NCBI GenBank assembly: GCA_037074615.1
Contig: CM073519.1
Coordinates: 28,727,001 to 28,791,000 of the forward strand
Length of the DNA stretch: 64,000 nt
Reading direction: 5' to 3'
From: Leucaena leucocephala
Taxonomy: Eukaryota; Streptophyta; Magnoliopsida; Fabales; Fabaceae
Shown here: positions 47,412-58,817 of the stretch, piece by piece
Position numbering within the stretch: the stretch's first letter is position 1
Layout of the letters: the number at the start of each line of letters is the position of its first letter
Program-made: the position numbers and the translations under genes
Notes under the pieces: model-generated
Told to the model about the DNA's origin: nothing
Database searches by the model: none
Seen by the model: only the letters and a program-made list of their open reading frames with translations

Positions 47412-48395
47412 ACAAACCTGTGCATACATCAAGCTTCCTATCGCTGAGGCATATGGGACCTTTTCCATCTGCTTCTTATCAAGCTCGGTTTAAGGACATT
47501 GACTTAGACTAAGCTTGTCTCCCTTTTCAATAGGAGACACATTAGATAAACAGTTCTGCATCCTGAATCGTTCAAGAATTTTGACAATGTAAGCCTCTTG
47601 AGACAAGCCTACAAGACATTGGGTTCTATCTCTATGGATCTTTATGCCTATGACATAAAAAGCCTCACCCATGTCTTCCATGTCAAAACTCTTTAACAAA
47701 AACTACTACACCTCACGCAATAGTCCCAGATCATTGGTAGCAAGTAGTATGCCATCCACATACAAAATCAAGAATATGATTTTATTCCCACTAGCCTTGT
47801 GGTATATACAATCATCCATGATGTTCTCAACGAAACCAAATGACGTGATCACTTCATGGAACTTCAAGTACCACTGCCGTGAAGCCTGTGTCAAACCATA
47901 TATTGATTTCTTTATCTTGCACACTAATTGATCTTTACCTTCTGCCACAAATCCCTCAGGCTATTTCATGTAGACTTCTTCCTCTAGTTCACCAATGAGG
48001 AAAGCAGTCTTAACATCTATCTGGTGTAACTCCAGATCAAAATAGGCAACCAATGCCATGATGAAACAGAATGAGTCTTTCTTAGATATAGGTGAAAAAG
48101 TTTCACTGTAATCGATTCCTTCCACTTGAGTGAAGCCCTTGGCAACCAACCTAGCCTTGTATCTATCGATGTTACCTTGTGAGTCTCTCTTGGTTTTGTA
48201 AACCCATTTACAGCTAATGGCCTTAAACCCACTAGGCAACTCTACAAATTCCCAAACATGGTTGTTTGCCATGAAATTCATTTCATCAATCATAGCATCA
48301 TGCCACAACTTTGAGTTCACACTCTTCAGAGCCTAAGTAAATATCAAAGGATCATTCTCAACATTTACATCACAGTCAACCTCAAAAGAATATAC
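47412..48395 (-). pseudogene. copia D reverse transcriptase
   Basis: The minus strand reads ALKSVNSKLWHDAMIDEMNF, VWEFVELPSGFKAISCKWVY, KTKRDSQGNIDRYKARLVAK, GFTQVEGIDYSETFSPISKK, ELHQIDVKTAFLIGELEEEV, GKDQLVCKIKKSIYGL, QASRQWYLKF. The catalytic box is YVDG (47751-47762), where the second Asp of YVDD is Gly. FDMEDMGEAFYVIGIKI and YASAIGSLMYAQVC then follow, continuing across the gypsy insertion. All pieces share one frame but are separated by stops near 47958, 47703 and 47487. It is catalytically dead on two counts. Confidence 0.92.
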
Positions 48396-49632
48396 TACAT
48401 AGTCATCAGGTAATATTAGTCCTCTCTCTCTAGTTGACCTCCTTAATTTAACTTCTTGGGTTGAACCAGGTTGCTGAACAATGGCATCCTCTCTTACATT
48501 TTGTGGTGGTTCTACTTGTGTGATAGGTTAACCATCAGGTATGTGTCCATCTCGTTCAGCACCATCAGCTTGACCCACATGTCTACATCAAGTTCAATGT
48601 CAATCCCAACAGTGGGATGATCATTAACTATTAATGTTCCCTCATGAATGATGTCAGTAGTTTGCTCTGTGTGGTCATCTAATAGACAATCACTCCCATT
48701 AATCACATCATTCTCAAGAAACTTAGCATTTCTAGACTCTACAAATCTTGTAGAAGGTGGAGGACAATAAAACTTATAACCCTTAGACCTCTCCAAATAG
48801 CCTACAATGTAAGATCTAATGGTCTTAGGGTCCAACTTCTTCTACTATGGATTATACACTCTTACTTCCATAGGATAACCCCATACCTTGAAATGATTTA
48901 AACTGGGTTTCCATCCTTTCTAGATTTCAAAGGGTGTCTTGGACACTACCTTTATTGGAACCTGTTTAATATGTATGTGGCTATCTTGAGTACTTCCTTC
49001 CATAGGGAAGATGACAATTTGGAGCTACTCATCATGCTCCTAACCATATCAGCAAGGTCCTATTTCTTCTTCAGCTACACCATTCATGTCAGGTGATCTA
49101 GGTATAGTATATTGAGCCACTATACCTTGCTCTCGAAGAAAATCAGCAATGGACCTTCTACTTGTCCTTCACTAGTGTATATGCCATAATACTCACCACC
49201 ACGGTCTAATCTCATAATCTTCATGGGTTTCCCAATATTGTTTTCTACTTCTACTTTATATTCCTTGAAAGCATCTAATGCATCACTTTTATTATAAAGC
49301 ATGTAGACATACATGTATCGTGAGTGATCATCAATAAAGGTGATAAAGTAATTTTGACCATATGCAATCAAATCAGGGCAATAAATATCCGTGTGAATAA
49401 TTTCTAGCAACTCAGAACTTCTTTTAGCCCCTTATATGACTTATTAGTCGGCTTTTCCCTTATGCAGTGCACACAAGAATCAAACTTTGAATGGTTTAAA
49501 GATGGAATAATTCTGTCTTTGTTTAACCTTTTGATTATGTCAACGGAGATATGACCCAATCTCCTATGCCACAGGCTATAAGATTTCTTATCGATGACAC
49601 TTCTCTTAGTACCACGTGAAACAGAAAGAGAT
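48396..49632 (-). pseudogene. copia D integrase
   Basis: In minus-strand sense a pre-integrase finger (HLRLGHI...CVHC) precedes LEIIHTDIYCPD, with the first catalytic Asp intact. Then come TFIDDHSRYMYVYML and MRLDRGGEYYG, with the second Asp (around 49213-49230). Beyond about 49120 the frame breaks repeatedly, but DMVRSMMS and IVGYLERSKGYKFYCPP-like text (48790-48835) is still readable. The region linking integrase to RT (48396-48500) has decayed. It normally encodes the strand-transfer enzyme and is inactive here. Confidence 0.85.
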
Positions 49633-49984
49633 TAAGACAAATCATAAGCAATTTTAAACAAGCCATCAATCATAACTAAATTTGCAATCAAAATAGAATT
49701 CTTTATCAAAGTCATAAGTTTCTTAGAAAGAACTATATGATAATCAAATGGAATGAGCTTTGACATAGAAATCAAGTTCCTTTTGTAAGACGAAACGTAA
49801 AAAACATCATAAAGTTCTAAAACATGATTATTTGAAAAGGTTATGTGAAAAGTTTCAACAACTTTCATAGGATCTCCTCTCCCCTGCCTAAAAGGATAGT
49901 TTCCTCATTAGGATGTGGAGACCTGCTTGACTGAAAGCCCTGTATGGTAGTCAAAATATGGATCATCGAACCAGTGTCAATCTA
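49633..49984 (-). pseudogene. copia D protease region
   Basis: Right after the gag end the minus strand reads WIDTGSMIHI, the aspartic protease active site in its DTG form (usual for copia is DSG/DTG). LYDVFYVSSYKRNLISMSKL follows near 49745-49800, the conserved pre-integrase leader. The zinc knuckle normally between gag and protease is absent, so gag and protease are joined by a deletion. One stop lies at the join (DDTW-IDTG). Confidence 0.82.
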
Positions 49985-50449
49985 CCAAGTGTCATCGTTA
50001 ACACTAGAAAAGTTATATTCAAAAGTAACACATGATAAAAGCATGCCTCTTATCTCCATTATATGTTGCTTCATACTGCCAATACCTGTAAGCCTCACAG
50101 CACATAATTTAGACATGATGGAACCACCTATCTGCTCGTCTGTCAGGTTAAATTGCTTATCTAAGGCTTCTAGGTATCCTTTAGCTGTGTCGTACCTAGG
50201 GACTGCTCCCCTAATGCTCCTAGTGATACTTTGTTGTATAAGTAGAAGAGACAATCGGTTACTCTGGTCCCACATATTATAACTTTCCTTTGCCTCTATA
50301 TCATTTGAGGCATCATCAGGTCTCAGAGATTTATCAAACCTTAAGGCATAATCCAAGTCTAAGAAACTGAGCTGCAGCAAAACATCGTCTCTCTAGTCAT
50401 CATAGTTAATATTGCCATCTAAGATTGTTTTGTTGCTTACATCAGCCAT
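49985..50449 (-). pseudogene. copia D gag
   Basis: The ATG at 50449-50447 opens MADVSNKTILDGNINYDD, then TAG, then DDVLLQLSFLDLDYALRFDK, SYNMWDQSNRLSLLLIQQSI, YLEALDKQFNLTDEQIGGSI, and MEIRGMLLSCVTFEYNFSS. This is the N-terminal and capsid part of plant copia gag. It normally forms the particle around RNA. The C-terminal zinc knuckle is deleted, and the text goes straight to protease. One early stop and the deletion make it non-functional. Confidence 0.85.
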
Positions 50450-50884
50450 AATCCTAGGGGCAACAATTGGATATGCAAAATAAGAATAGACAAACACACA
50501 AATAAGATCACAGAAAGAATTTAAAGCAATCATAAGTCACTGCCAAAAAATATAGGGCCCAATCTACCAAAAAAAATATTTTAGTGGCCCAAAAAAATGT
50601 GTCGGCCCAACAGAATAAATAGGAAAACAATTCTGCAGCCAAAAAAAAATTCATGGCACACCAGACTTTAAAAAAAAAACAAAATTTCCCTTGGCCCATA
50701 ATAGCTGTCACAGCCCTAAACCAAAAGAAAAAGAAAAAAACATTATGATTGCAAGCCCAAAAACACAACGCAGCCCAGGAAAAAGAATTATTAGGTGGCA
50801 AGCAGCTTAAGGTTAAAAAGCATTGTTTTGGGCAGTGTATGAGTCGCGACGCGTCACTTGAAGATGCGTGATACCAGCGAGCTG
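50450..50884 (-). other. copia D leader, gag-proximal part
   Basis: No coding sequence is recognisable. Between about 50540 and 50790 the motif TGGGCC/TTGGGC (element sense) appears at least five times, embedded in A/T homopolymers. The sequence continues after the A1 insertion at 55624. Confidence 0.6.
50880..50884. repeat. target-site duplication, left (AGCTG)
   Basis: AGCTG precedes TGTCATATCC and recurs at 55624-55628. Confidence 0.9.
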
Positions 50885-51493
50885 TGTCATATCCCAATTT
50901 TTGGGCCTGAAAGCATAATGTGTAGCCTGAAAGATATAGGCTACTAGACCCTATTAAGTAGAGGTCTCAGTAAATAGAGAAAATTATGCTGATCAGTATT
51001 ATGCAACACAAAGTTCTAATAAGAGGTCCCGAAAGATTTATATTAATTTTCAAAGAGAAGAAAAATTAATACAGTATTCTCTATACCTCAGAATCAGATA
51101 AAATGTGACAGTAAAATCCTATAATTAAAATAAGAATTTCTAAAATTAACAGAACCCAAAAAAGAGTTATGTAGAATTTACTAAATAATTTACAGTAGAT
51201 TAAAATACCCGATTAATAGGTTTCAGGGGAATTTCTCGAGAATTGAGCCCATGAAAATATGGGATCATATAGAGGGTCCAAAATGGCACCTTATAGGCTC
51301 AATGATATTTTCAGATAAGTGTGTGGGCTAGGGCTAATAAAGACTGAGAAAAGTGGAGAATTACGAAAATGCCCATGAAGGTATGCCACTGTGTTGTGTC
51401 ATTGAGTCAGAGTTAGATGAAGGGCATTATGATCATTTGACTAAGGTTAGACAGTCAAGAAAGGGTATATGGATAGCTGACCAGGCTCAAGAG

Positions 51494-51498
51494 ATACT
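51494..51498. repeat. target-site duplication, left (ATACT)
   Basis: ATACT precedes LTR C. ACACT follows at 53271-53275, with one substitution. The uninterrupted A1 copies read AGATACTCTGG here, which supports this as the insertion point. Confidence 0.8.
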
Positions 51499-53270
51499 TG
51501 TAAGGAATTGAAAGACACGCAGCAAAAATTTATTTAAAAATTCTTGATTCCTTGCCAGGATCTACCATATGTGTTTAAGTCAAGTGGGAAGAAGCATTAC
51601 CCTTAGTGTTCCTCAGCGACTTCCACAACTTCTGGTCATGACGTTCACAGCCTCTCTCCCCGGCTCGTGCTCCCTTTCCGATCGCAAGAAGTTGACGACT
51701 CAGGTCAGCTTCCTCTATTGGTATCCACACAAACAGCGTTGCAACCACGAACGACATGCTAGCGTCTCTTGTCCCTCCAGGGCTTTCTCCAAAATTCGTC
51801 CTCTCTATCTCTATTTCAGTAGTTTCTTATATGCAAACCTTTTGCAAATTCCCCTTCGGCCTTTCTATGTTCTATGTGTGTCCGTAAAACGCAGCTCCTA
51901 AAATCAGATATATATGATGCTATGCGTTTTTCTCTCTACCGAATTGGATTTTGGAGTTAATCTTATATTAATTCTAAAATTAATATAATATCATATATTG
52001 TATAATTTTATAAGAAACTAATTAGATAAATAATATTAAATCCATCCCACAGATTTAATTACCTATTTATTTAACTTTAAATAAAGATGAGACTGAACTA
52101 TATTTGATTTATTCTCATAAATCAAATTTGAGATACATATCAATTTGAATTTCAAATTCAAACATGATAGGGATTTAATTTATCCTTATAAATTAAATCT
52201 TATAAATATCTCTTATATGAGATATCCTATCAATTTGAATTTCAAATTCAAACGTGATAGAGATTTAATTTATCCTTATAAATTAAATCTCATATATCTC
52301 TTATATATAATATATATATATACAAATTTATATATATACGAATATAAATATAAATAAATATATACATCTGCCCTGGATCATTCATTGAATATGGACATGT
52401 GTTAGATTCAATGAATCTGGACATCATAGCTCATGTTGGGCTATTTTGTGCGCGACCGTGTAAGCCCATATGAAGTTGGCAGTGGGCCATTTGCTATACT
52501 GGCCCACAAGTCGCAAGCAGTCTCTAGCAAGACATAACAACTATCCAAATTATATGAGGATCATTAAACGATGTAACCTTTTATACAACATTATCATGTC
52601 CCTTTTGTCACGCGATATTTTGGTCATAGTTGAGGCATGGATAATGTCATCCTCCTATTCCTGACTGATACTTTATCGATCCTTGAGTAGTCTGACTATA
52701 GAAATGGAATTACCTTTCCATTACAGTATGGCCATACATTTCTCAGACTCACTCATCGAGGGGCCCAGTAATATCTCTCTACAAATGTGAGGGACAAATT
52801 CCATCTTAACCATTCACATTCCTCTGCATGAAAAACTACTAAGCCTGAACATAGTCTTTATGATCACTCGGTCAAAAGTGACTTTTGACTAGGTCAAAGC
52901 TGAGCGTTTGTCATGTAGGAATCCATGATGATCTCAGGTCAAAGGGCATATTGACATGGTTTGTATATGAAAGAAGCTTATGACGTTACCCATGCAGTTC
53001 TCTCATAGCGGGTCGGTCCAACACCTTGTACTCTTACATGTGCCTATGACTCTGATTTATATCTCTATATATGTTCAAAGTCATACTGGTCTTATTTTAT
53101 CTGTGCTCCCGCATAGATGATCGACCAAGGACATTTAGGATAAGATCATGAATTATCCAAGGATAGTCATCATAGTAAACATGCAAATAATATGATAACA
53201 CAATTAATAAATTCATAAATCAATAATGTTCATAAGACAATGATTGGCCCCTAGGGCACGATTTCCAACA
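51499..53270 (-). mobile_element. solo LTR, copia C, copy 2 (1772 bp)
   Basis: It begins TGTAAGGAATTG and ends GATTTCCAACA on +, matching 36019-37792 with scattered substitutions. It interrupts the U3 of an A1 LTR between AGATACT and CTAGTAAGG. This makes the deepest nest in the window: C in A1 in copia D beside the chitinase. Confidence 0.9.
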
Positions 53271-53906
53271 ACACTCTAGTAAGGTATGGAAAGATAATAG
53301 TGCTCCTATAAGTACTAAAAAGGAACTAAGGGCATTATGATAATTTACAAAGGATGTTTCTTGGGAATTGAGCCACCAGAGTACTTGGGCTTGGTTAGAA
53401 ACCCAAGATGACAATCTAAGGCTTAAAAACGTAGCCCAAGAGTAATGTGGACCCAAGAGGCATTAAAATATTATTTTAGTGTTTTTTCAATAAAGTAAAG
53501 TGACCCGGTCAAAGATAGAACTGGGTAAAGTGATATGGAATCATGAATGGGGCCCACAAGGTGCCACATGGTATGATTATAGTAAAAGAGGAAAAGCAAA
53601 GGACATATTGCATGATTACAGAAAATGGAGAAAAAGCAAGAGGACATGTGGAACGATCTCGGCCGTCCATTCAGGGAAAAGACTTTGGAACTCTCTATAA
53701 AGGATGAGTCAGCTGGTGAGGTGTCTCAAGGGCCCCACCATTGCGCCACATATACCCTTGAGGTGTCCTGGATGATGTCATTAGTGGTGAGTCAGCAATG
53801 GGGGTGATGTCATCGTGATGAGGCAGGCAAAGCTTCTTGAGGAAGCAAGCAATCTGAGCCATTCATTACAAATCAATCTGAGCCATTCATTCCACCTCCT
53901 CTCACC

Positions 53907-53914
53907 TATAAATA
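53907..53914 (+). promoter_or_regulatory. TATA box, first promoter unit
   Basis: TATAAATA is followed by GGCCACTC, in the conserved A1 context. Confidence 0.7.
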
Positions 53915-54302
53915 GGCCACTCTCCTCCCATTTCAAGGTACACCACGGCCTAGCAAGGCAAAGAAGAGAGAAAGAGAGAAAGAGAGAAAGAGAGAAGAAA
54001 GGAAGGAAGAGAAAGAAGGAAGGAGTTCTGGTAGAGCTGAGAGCAGTCTAAGGAGCTGAGGGACTGGGCAAAGTTTAGGAATAAGGTAAATAAGTTATCT
54101 AGTCCCAGCTGGTGAGGTGTCCCAAGGGCCCCACCATTGCACCACATATACCCCTGGGGTGTCCTGGATAATGTCATTAGTGGTGAGTCAACAATGGGGG
54201 TGATGTCATCGTGATGAGGCAGGAAAAGCTTCTTGAGGAAGCAAGCAATCTGAGCTATTCATTACGAATCAATCTGAGCCATTCATTCCACCTCCTCTCA
54301 CC

Positions 54303-54310
54303 TATAAATA
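54303..54310 (+). promoter_or_regulatory. TATA box, duplicated promoter unit
   Basis: This is an identical TATAAATAGGCCACTCC context about 396 bp downstream of the first. Confidence 0.7.
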
Positions 54311-55623
54311 GGCCACTCCCCTCCCATTTCAAGGCACACCACGACCTAGCAAGGCAAAGAAGAGAGAAAGAAAGGAAGGAAGATAAAGAAGGAAGGAGTT
54401 ATGATGGAGGCAAGAGCAGTGTAAGGAGCCGAGGGACTAGGTAAAGCTTAGGAATGAGTTAAGTAAGTTATCTAGTCCCTGCTCTAATAAAGTAGATGAT
54501 TGCTCTTAGTGGTTAGAATAGAGAAATATCTCTATAAAGGTAGCTATAGATAGAAAGAAAGCCAGGGGAATGTCAGAGTAAGAAAATTACCCCTAGCTAT
54601 GCATGAGTTAAATAGAGCTTTGCTGATAGAATAATAATGAATATATTATTATTCTATGTATAGACTCTGGCCTACAGAAAGATGGAATCTTAGAGCAAAG
54701 GCTAAGAGCTAGAGGAAGGCTATATGCCAAGTAGTAAACTTATCCTAAACTTGTATGCATTGAATGTTATGCTTGTTGTGCTATGGCTTTGTTGAATTAT
54801 GTTGAATATATGCTTATGTATGAAGCTCTGTTCCTATTATTGCTTTGGCCAATTGTATTTCATATGTAACATGGAAGCATGCACATTAGATAATGTTAAC
54901 ACTTTCACAAGTAAGAACAAGTATTCACATTAATGCATGCATTGTTTAGTACCGTTTGCTACTGAGATTTCCCCAGAACTCTCACCCCTTCCATATCAAT
55001 CCAATTACAGCAGGTCTTCTCAGGATGGAGGAGATAAAGATGCATGAAGAGGTGTTAATTACTTAGCATGATTGATATGTGATTTATGTATGTATAATTG
55101 TTGGAAATTGTCACTGTGAATAGTAACTCGTGGGGAGGCAGTGACATTTGAGCTGTAATTATAAATAGTAAATGATTGAATAAATGTATGATAGTTTTCC
55201 ATTAAATAGTATACATTCCAAGATTTTATTTCATATATAGAATGTCTCATTTGGATGTCTACACATAAAGATATGGTTTTTTAAAGTTGGGACCAGAATG
55301 CTGGAATCAGGGACAGGATGCTGGATGAACAGTGATTTTGAAACATTGACCAACGTTGACCTGGTCAAGTTGTGGTCAATGAGTCATTTTTTCCTGAAAT
55401 AACATTATGTTAGCTTCATGTATCAATTTGAACCACTCCATTCCAATTTTTATAGAATTAGTTATGATTTTTCAAAGTCAAACCACTCCTCTATAATTTG
55501 CACAGTGAATAGTACTCACTAAGAGTAAAATTCTAGATTGAGTAATTGGACTTCAACAGCCTTAGAAGTGGTTCTAAATACTACTATTTGGTCCCTAAGA
55601 CGTAAGAAAATGAGGATGTTACA

Positions 55624-56089
55624 AGCTGGGATAGGTGATTTTCGGTGATAGGTGTCTCCTTGGATGGTGGTTTCAATGTCGAGCATGCACAGATACTCTC
55701 GCTGTAGTCTTTGGCTATCCGAGAGACCTACAACAAGCAATTTGACGGCAAGTCTGGGTGTGGCCTGTTTTCGCTATTCCTGTGATGAGGTGGTTCTCAC
55801 GGCAACTCAAGTTGCTCCTCTAGAATGCTCGTCGTGCTGTCACTATGGATACCTCTGGTTTAGGATTGCCAGCGCTCTCTCTCGCCCTCGCCCTCGCCCT
55901 CACCAACTCTCGCCCAGTTTCCAATGACTCGCATGGCAGCAACTCTCGCAATGTCTCGCCAGTATAGATGAAGAAATTGTTAAAAAATAAAAAAAAAACA
56001 AAATTATAATCTCTAAGGTTCCATATTCATCTCATATTGCTATTTATGAGAACAAAAGATCAATAAACAAGGCAAGGGTGATCTCAAAC
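55624..56089 (-). other. copia D leader, LTR-proximal part
   Basis: This begins with the right AGCTG duplication (55624-55628). From about 55640 to 55970 it is distinctly GC-rich compared with everything around it and includes three CTCGCC hexamers (55883-55904). Reading frames on both strands exist but show no recognisable domain. On the minus strand this DNA lies between the primer site and the gag start, so it is untranslated leader or a captured foreign piece. Confidence 0.6.
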
Positions 56090-56106
56090 TTGGCTTTGAT
56101 ACCACA
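56090..56106 (-). other. primer binding site of copia D
   Basis: GGCTTTGATACCA on + is, in element sense, TGGTATCAAAGCC, one base from the initiator Met-tRNA complement. Two bases separate it from the LTR end. Confidence 0.85.
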
Positions 56107-56467
56107 TGTTAGAAAATAAATATCTCAAAGACAACATAATCAATCCAAATTATAACATATATGAATATAAAACATATATGAGATACAGCAAAAGACTAAA
56201 AGTTACCTCTTGTCATTAGCTTGATTTATCTGAGGAAAACTGGGATCAAATAAGATACCTGTCAAAAGAGAATACTGTTAGATAAATAACAGGTTCTTCC
56301 AGCTAGTGATTAGGCACAGTGATGGTAACTTGTGTACTGCCGTCACCAGTAGAGAACCTTTAAAAGCGAGCTGAGAACTAAGTTTCACTCTAGACTCAGA
56401 AAGTGATCGCACGATAAACTGAATTGTTAATTTTTACCATCAGAAAATTAACCTTAAATAAACTGAG
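56107..56467 (-). repeat. 5' LTR of copia D, truncated (361 of 471 bp)
   Basis: It starts TGTTAGAAAATAAATATC and matches 38116-38476. Homology stops at AAACTGAGTT, so the U3 start and the right target duplication are gone. Confidence 0.88.
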
Positions 56468-56911
56468 TTTTATGTATGCTATCTTTGTCTTAAGGGGTTG
56501 ATTCTAGTTTTATTTTCTTCTTTTTTTAACTTATCTTTTGTTTGACACTTCTCTTTCAGTTTTGTTTGCCTCTTCCTCAAATTTGATTTTAATTTTACTT
56601 ATTGATTTTATTTTATAAGTTTTTTCTTATCATTAATTTTAAAAAAAAATAAAAAAAATAAGGAAATTAAATTAAAATTAAGCAATTTTCATTTAATTGC
56701 GTCATAACATAGCTCACAATTACTGTACCCCATATTTAATTTTAATCAACTCTCTACTAAAGAAATTATGATTTGCTTCCGTGTCTTTTTGAGCTTGACT
56801 TGAGTATATATATGCTTTCTCATTATTGAGTCAAGACGAGTTTTCTACTGATTTTTGCTTTGTAATTTCCTTGAATGCTCTTCCAGCATTTCATTCCCCA
56901 CAAGGCACGTT
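56468..56911. other. unassigned AT/T-rich spacer
   Basis: No domain, repeat terminus or RNA gene is recognised. A poly-A/T patch at about 56638-56660 and a TATATATA word near 56806 are the only landmarks. It may be host DNA exposed by the truncation of the copia D 5' LTR. Confidence 0.4.
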
Positions 56912-58817
56912 TCTCTTTTGAATCCATTTATGAGCTTAGAATCATGAAATTCCAGCTCCTTCATGGCCTGTTGTACAGAACTGAACACATGCACACAATT
57001 ATTTCAAAAATTCTCATTTTGATTCTAATACTTCCCATACTTGTTTCTCCACTTTACCCCACATAACTTTTCATTTTAAAACCATTGGAACCATCAAAAT
57101 CATAAAATTCTAATCACTGTTTATGCGAGTGAACAGTAACCATGAAGGATTTCAAAAACTACAATATTGAGGTTTTAATGTTTCCAAGGTTCAAAAGCTT
57201 TTTCAATCGTACACAAAATCATCATATAAATTCAATGGAAGCATTAAATCATTGAAATTCCATTTCCTTCCCACATGAACAGTGCAGACCGAACAGATTC
57301 ATCTATGGTAAAGTCAAGAATATTAATTTGATTCAACAACCAATCACTTAACTAGCTTGTTTAAGCTTCAAAGGAAAATAAGCTAGGAGAGATTGCTTAC
57401 CTTTAATCTCTAGCTTACTTGAACTTTGGTACCTTGAATCTTCTTTGTCTTGGCTTGAGTTTTCTTTTTGCAAGAGTTTTCCCAAGTGTTGACATGCCAT
57501 GGTTTGGATGCATATTTGAGGGGGTATTTATAGAAAAATCATGATGGAAATCAATGGCCAATATTAGTTTGTACACTATTTGATCTAATAGCCCACATTT
57601 AATCTTGGATTTTCCTTTTTCAAAAAAATAATTATGACATCATGTGGGACAGATCAAGGGACACCTCATGGGGGTATGTGGTGAAATTCCATTGGGGGAA
57701 GCTTTTGGAAAAATTTCAGTCCAATCTGGTACTGATCGGAGCAGTTTCACAACAACTGGACTGTTTTCTGGTCCTCATTTTTTATGATATACTAGGATAT
57801 GTATTATATCCTAGATATAAATGTCTAGGCTTCTCATACCATTTATAATGATATACTAAATATTTATCTGCAATCAATCCCTTGGGAAATGACCAAAATA
57901 CCCTCAGCGTCCTTTCTTGCACTGTACTACCCCTAAGAGCATAATTGTCATTTTACCCCTCTTTACACTGCCTCATGGCATATACTGGCTCTAAATAATC
58001 ATATTTATACTATGTATCACATTGTTGGCCTGTCCAAAATGACCATAATGACCTTCATCCTTCATTGGTACAATATGGGCATCTAGGGGTATTTTCATAA
58101 TTTTGCACTTTTCCTGGACTGCTCTAGTCTCTAGCCCACTTAACTGTCCAGTCACCTTAATATGCTCATGATGGTGCCATTTGGGCCTTGATATAGGCTC
58201 ATTGCCTTTATGCCCTTTATGGCACAAATCCCAAGACAACTCTCCCGATCCTATTTATCGGGTATTTTATTTTGCCGTAAAATCCTGTAAGAATTCTATA
58301 GGATTCCTTTTCTAACTCTGTCAATTTTATAAATTCATATATTAAATATAAGAATTTACAGTAAAGTTTCATCTGATTCTAAGATCCAAAAAATACTGCA
58401 ATAATTCCTACTGACTTCAGGAATTTATATAAATTAATTGGGACCTCAAATCAAAATTCTGTGATTCCTTAAACTACCGGAATCACTTTGTGTATCTATT
58501 GGTAAAATTTGAGCCTAATATGATTCTGGGCATTTTTAGCCTGTTTTGGCTCAACTTTCTCATATTTAGATTTAGGTCCCTCAACTCTTGAATAATTGTA
58601 CTTAGGCCCCTGAACTTTTGGCTATTTGCATTTTGGTCCCTCTTTTTATTTCTACTTTAACTTTTGGCCTTTAAACTTTTTCACTTTGCATTTTAATCCT
58701 TCTCCTTCTTCAAGACTCATCTATCCTTTATCATTTCTTCTGATTTTTGTCATAATCCTTTCCAAACCTCTTTCCACTATCAGTACTATACGGATAGGGA
58801 AAAATTAGGATATGACA
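56912..58817 (-). mobile_element. gypsy LTR, A2/B mosaic, truncated
   Basis: This is the reverse of an LTR. The left part (to about 58090) follows A2, with a deletion of about 140 bp at about 57372 and reverse TATA at 57525-57532. From about 58100 to 58730 it matches the B U3 (compare 45180-45290 reversed: GCCCTTTATGGC, GATCCTATTTATCGGG). The terminal 60 bp (GGATATGACA at 58817) is A2-like again. It is a recombinant LTR with a missing U5 end and no visible target duplication. Confidence 0.8.

Larger units (their letters stand above)
53711..54479 (+). repeat. tandem duplication of LTR promoter block
   Basis: Unit 1 (53711-54106, 396 bp) and unit 2 (54107-54479, 373 bp) both run from AGCTGGTGAGGTGTC to TTATCTAGTCCC. 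They include the GATGATGTCATTAG region, the TATA box and the GA-rich leader. The other A1 LTRs have this block once. Unit 2 has a shorter GA tract. Confidence 0.92.
50885..55623 (+). mobile_element. solo LTR, gypsy A1, with nested LTR and tandem block
   Basis: It starts TGTCATATCCC, ends GAGGATGTTACA, and is flanked by AGCTG on both sides. Subtracting the 1777 bp of the C insertion and the 373-bp extra unit gives about 2.59 kb, the size of the copy at 38703. It carries two copies of the promoter block (53711-54106 and 54107-54479), so there are two TATA boxes, at 53907 and 54303. The insertion lies in the copia D leader. No internal gypsy sequence remains. Confidence 0.9.
38116..56467 (-). 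mobile_element. Ty1/copia element D, multiply nested
   Basis: A copia element on the minus strand whose parts are spread over 18 kb. From right to left they are a truncated 5' LTR (56107-56467), primer site, long leader, gag (ATG at 50449), protease, integrase, RT, RNase H (to 41474), 3' UTR, polypurine tract, and a full 471-bp 3' LTR (38116-38586). Three insertions break it: A1 LTR 38703-41312, gypsy 42112-47411 and A1 LTR 50885-55623. Each is bounded by a 5-bp duplication, so the original copia sequence rejoins precisely across every gap. It landed beside or within the 3' end of the chitinase pseudogene (left flank GACAC; right flank lost). Confidence 0.92.

Noticed and set aside
50508..50897. 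129-codon minus-strand open frame rich in Phe, Trp and Cys
   Set aside because: It is a low-complexity reading of A-rich, CCCAA-rich leader DNA of copia D, runs into the A1 LTR at its end and shows no domain.
55652..55927. 91-codon open frame in the GC-rich leader
   Set aside because: It has Cys/Ser-rich text without family resemblance, is antisense to copia D, and contains an RPRPRP run from the CTCGCC repeats. I kept the GC island as a finding but not as a gene.
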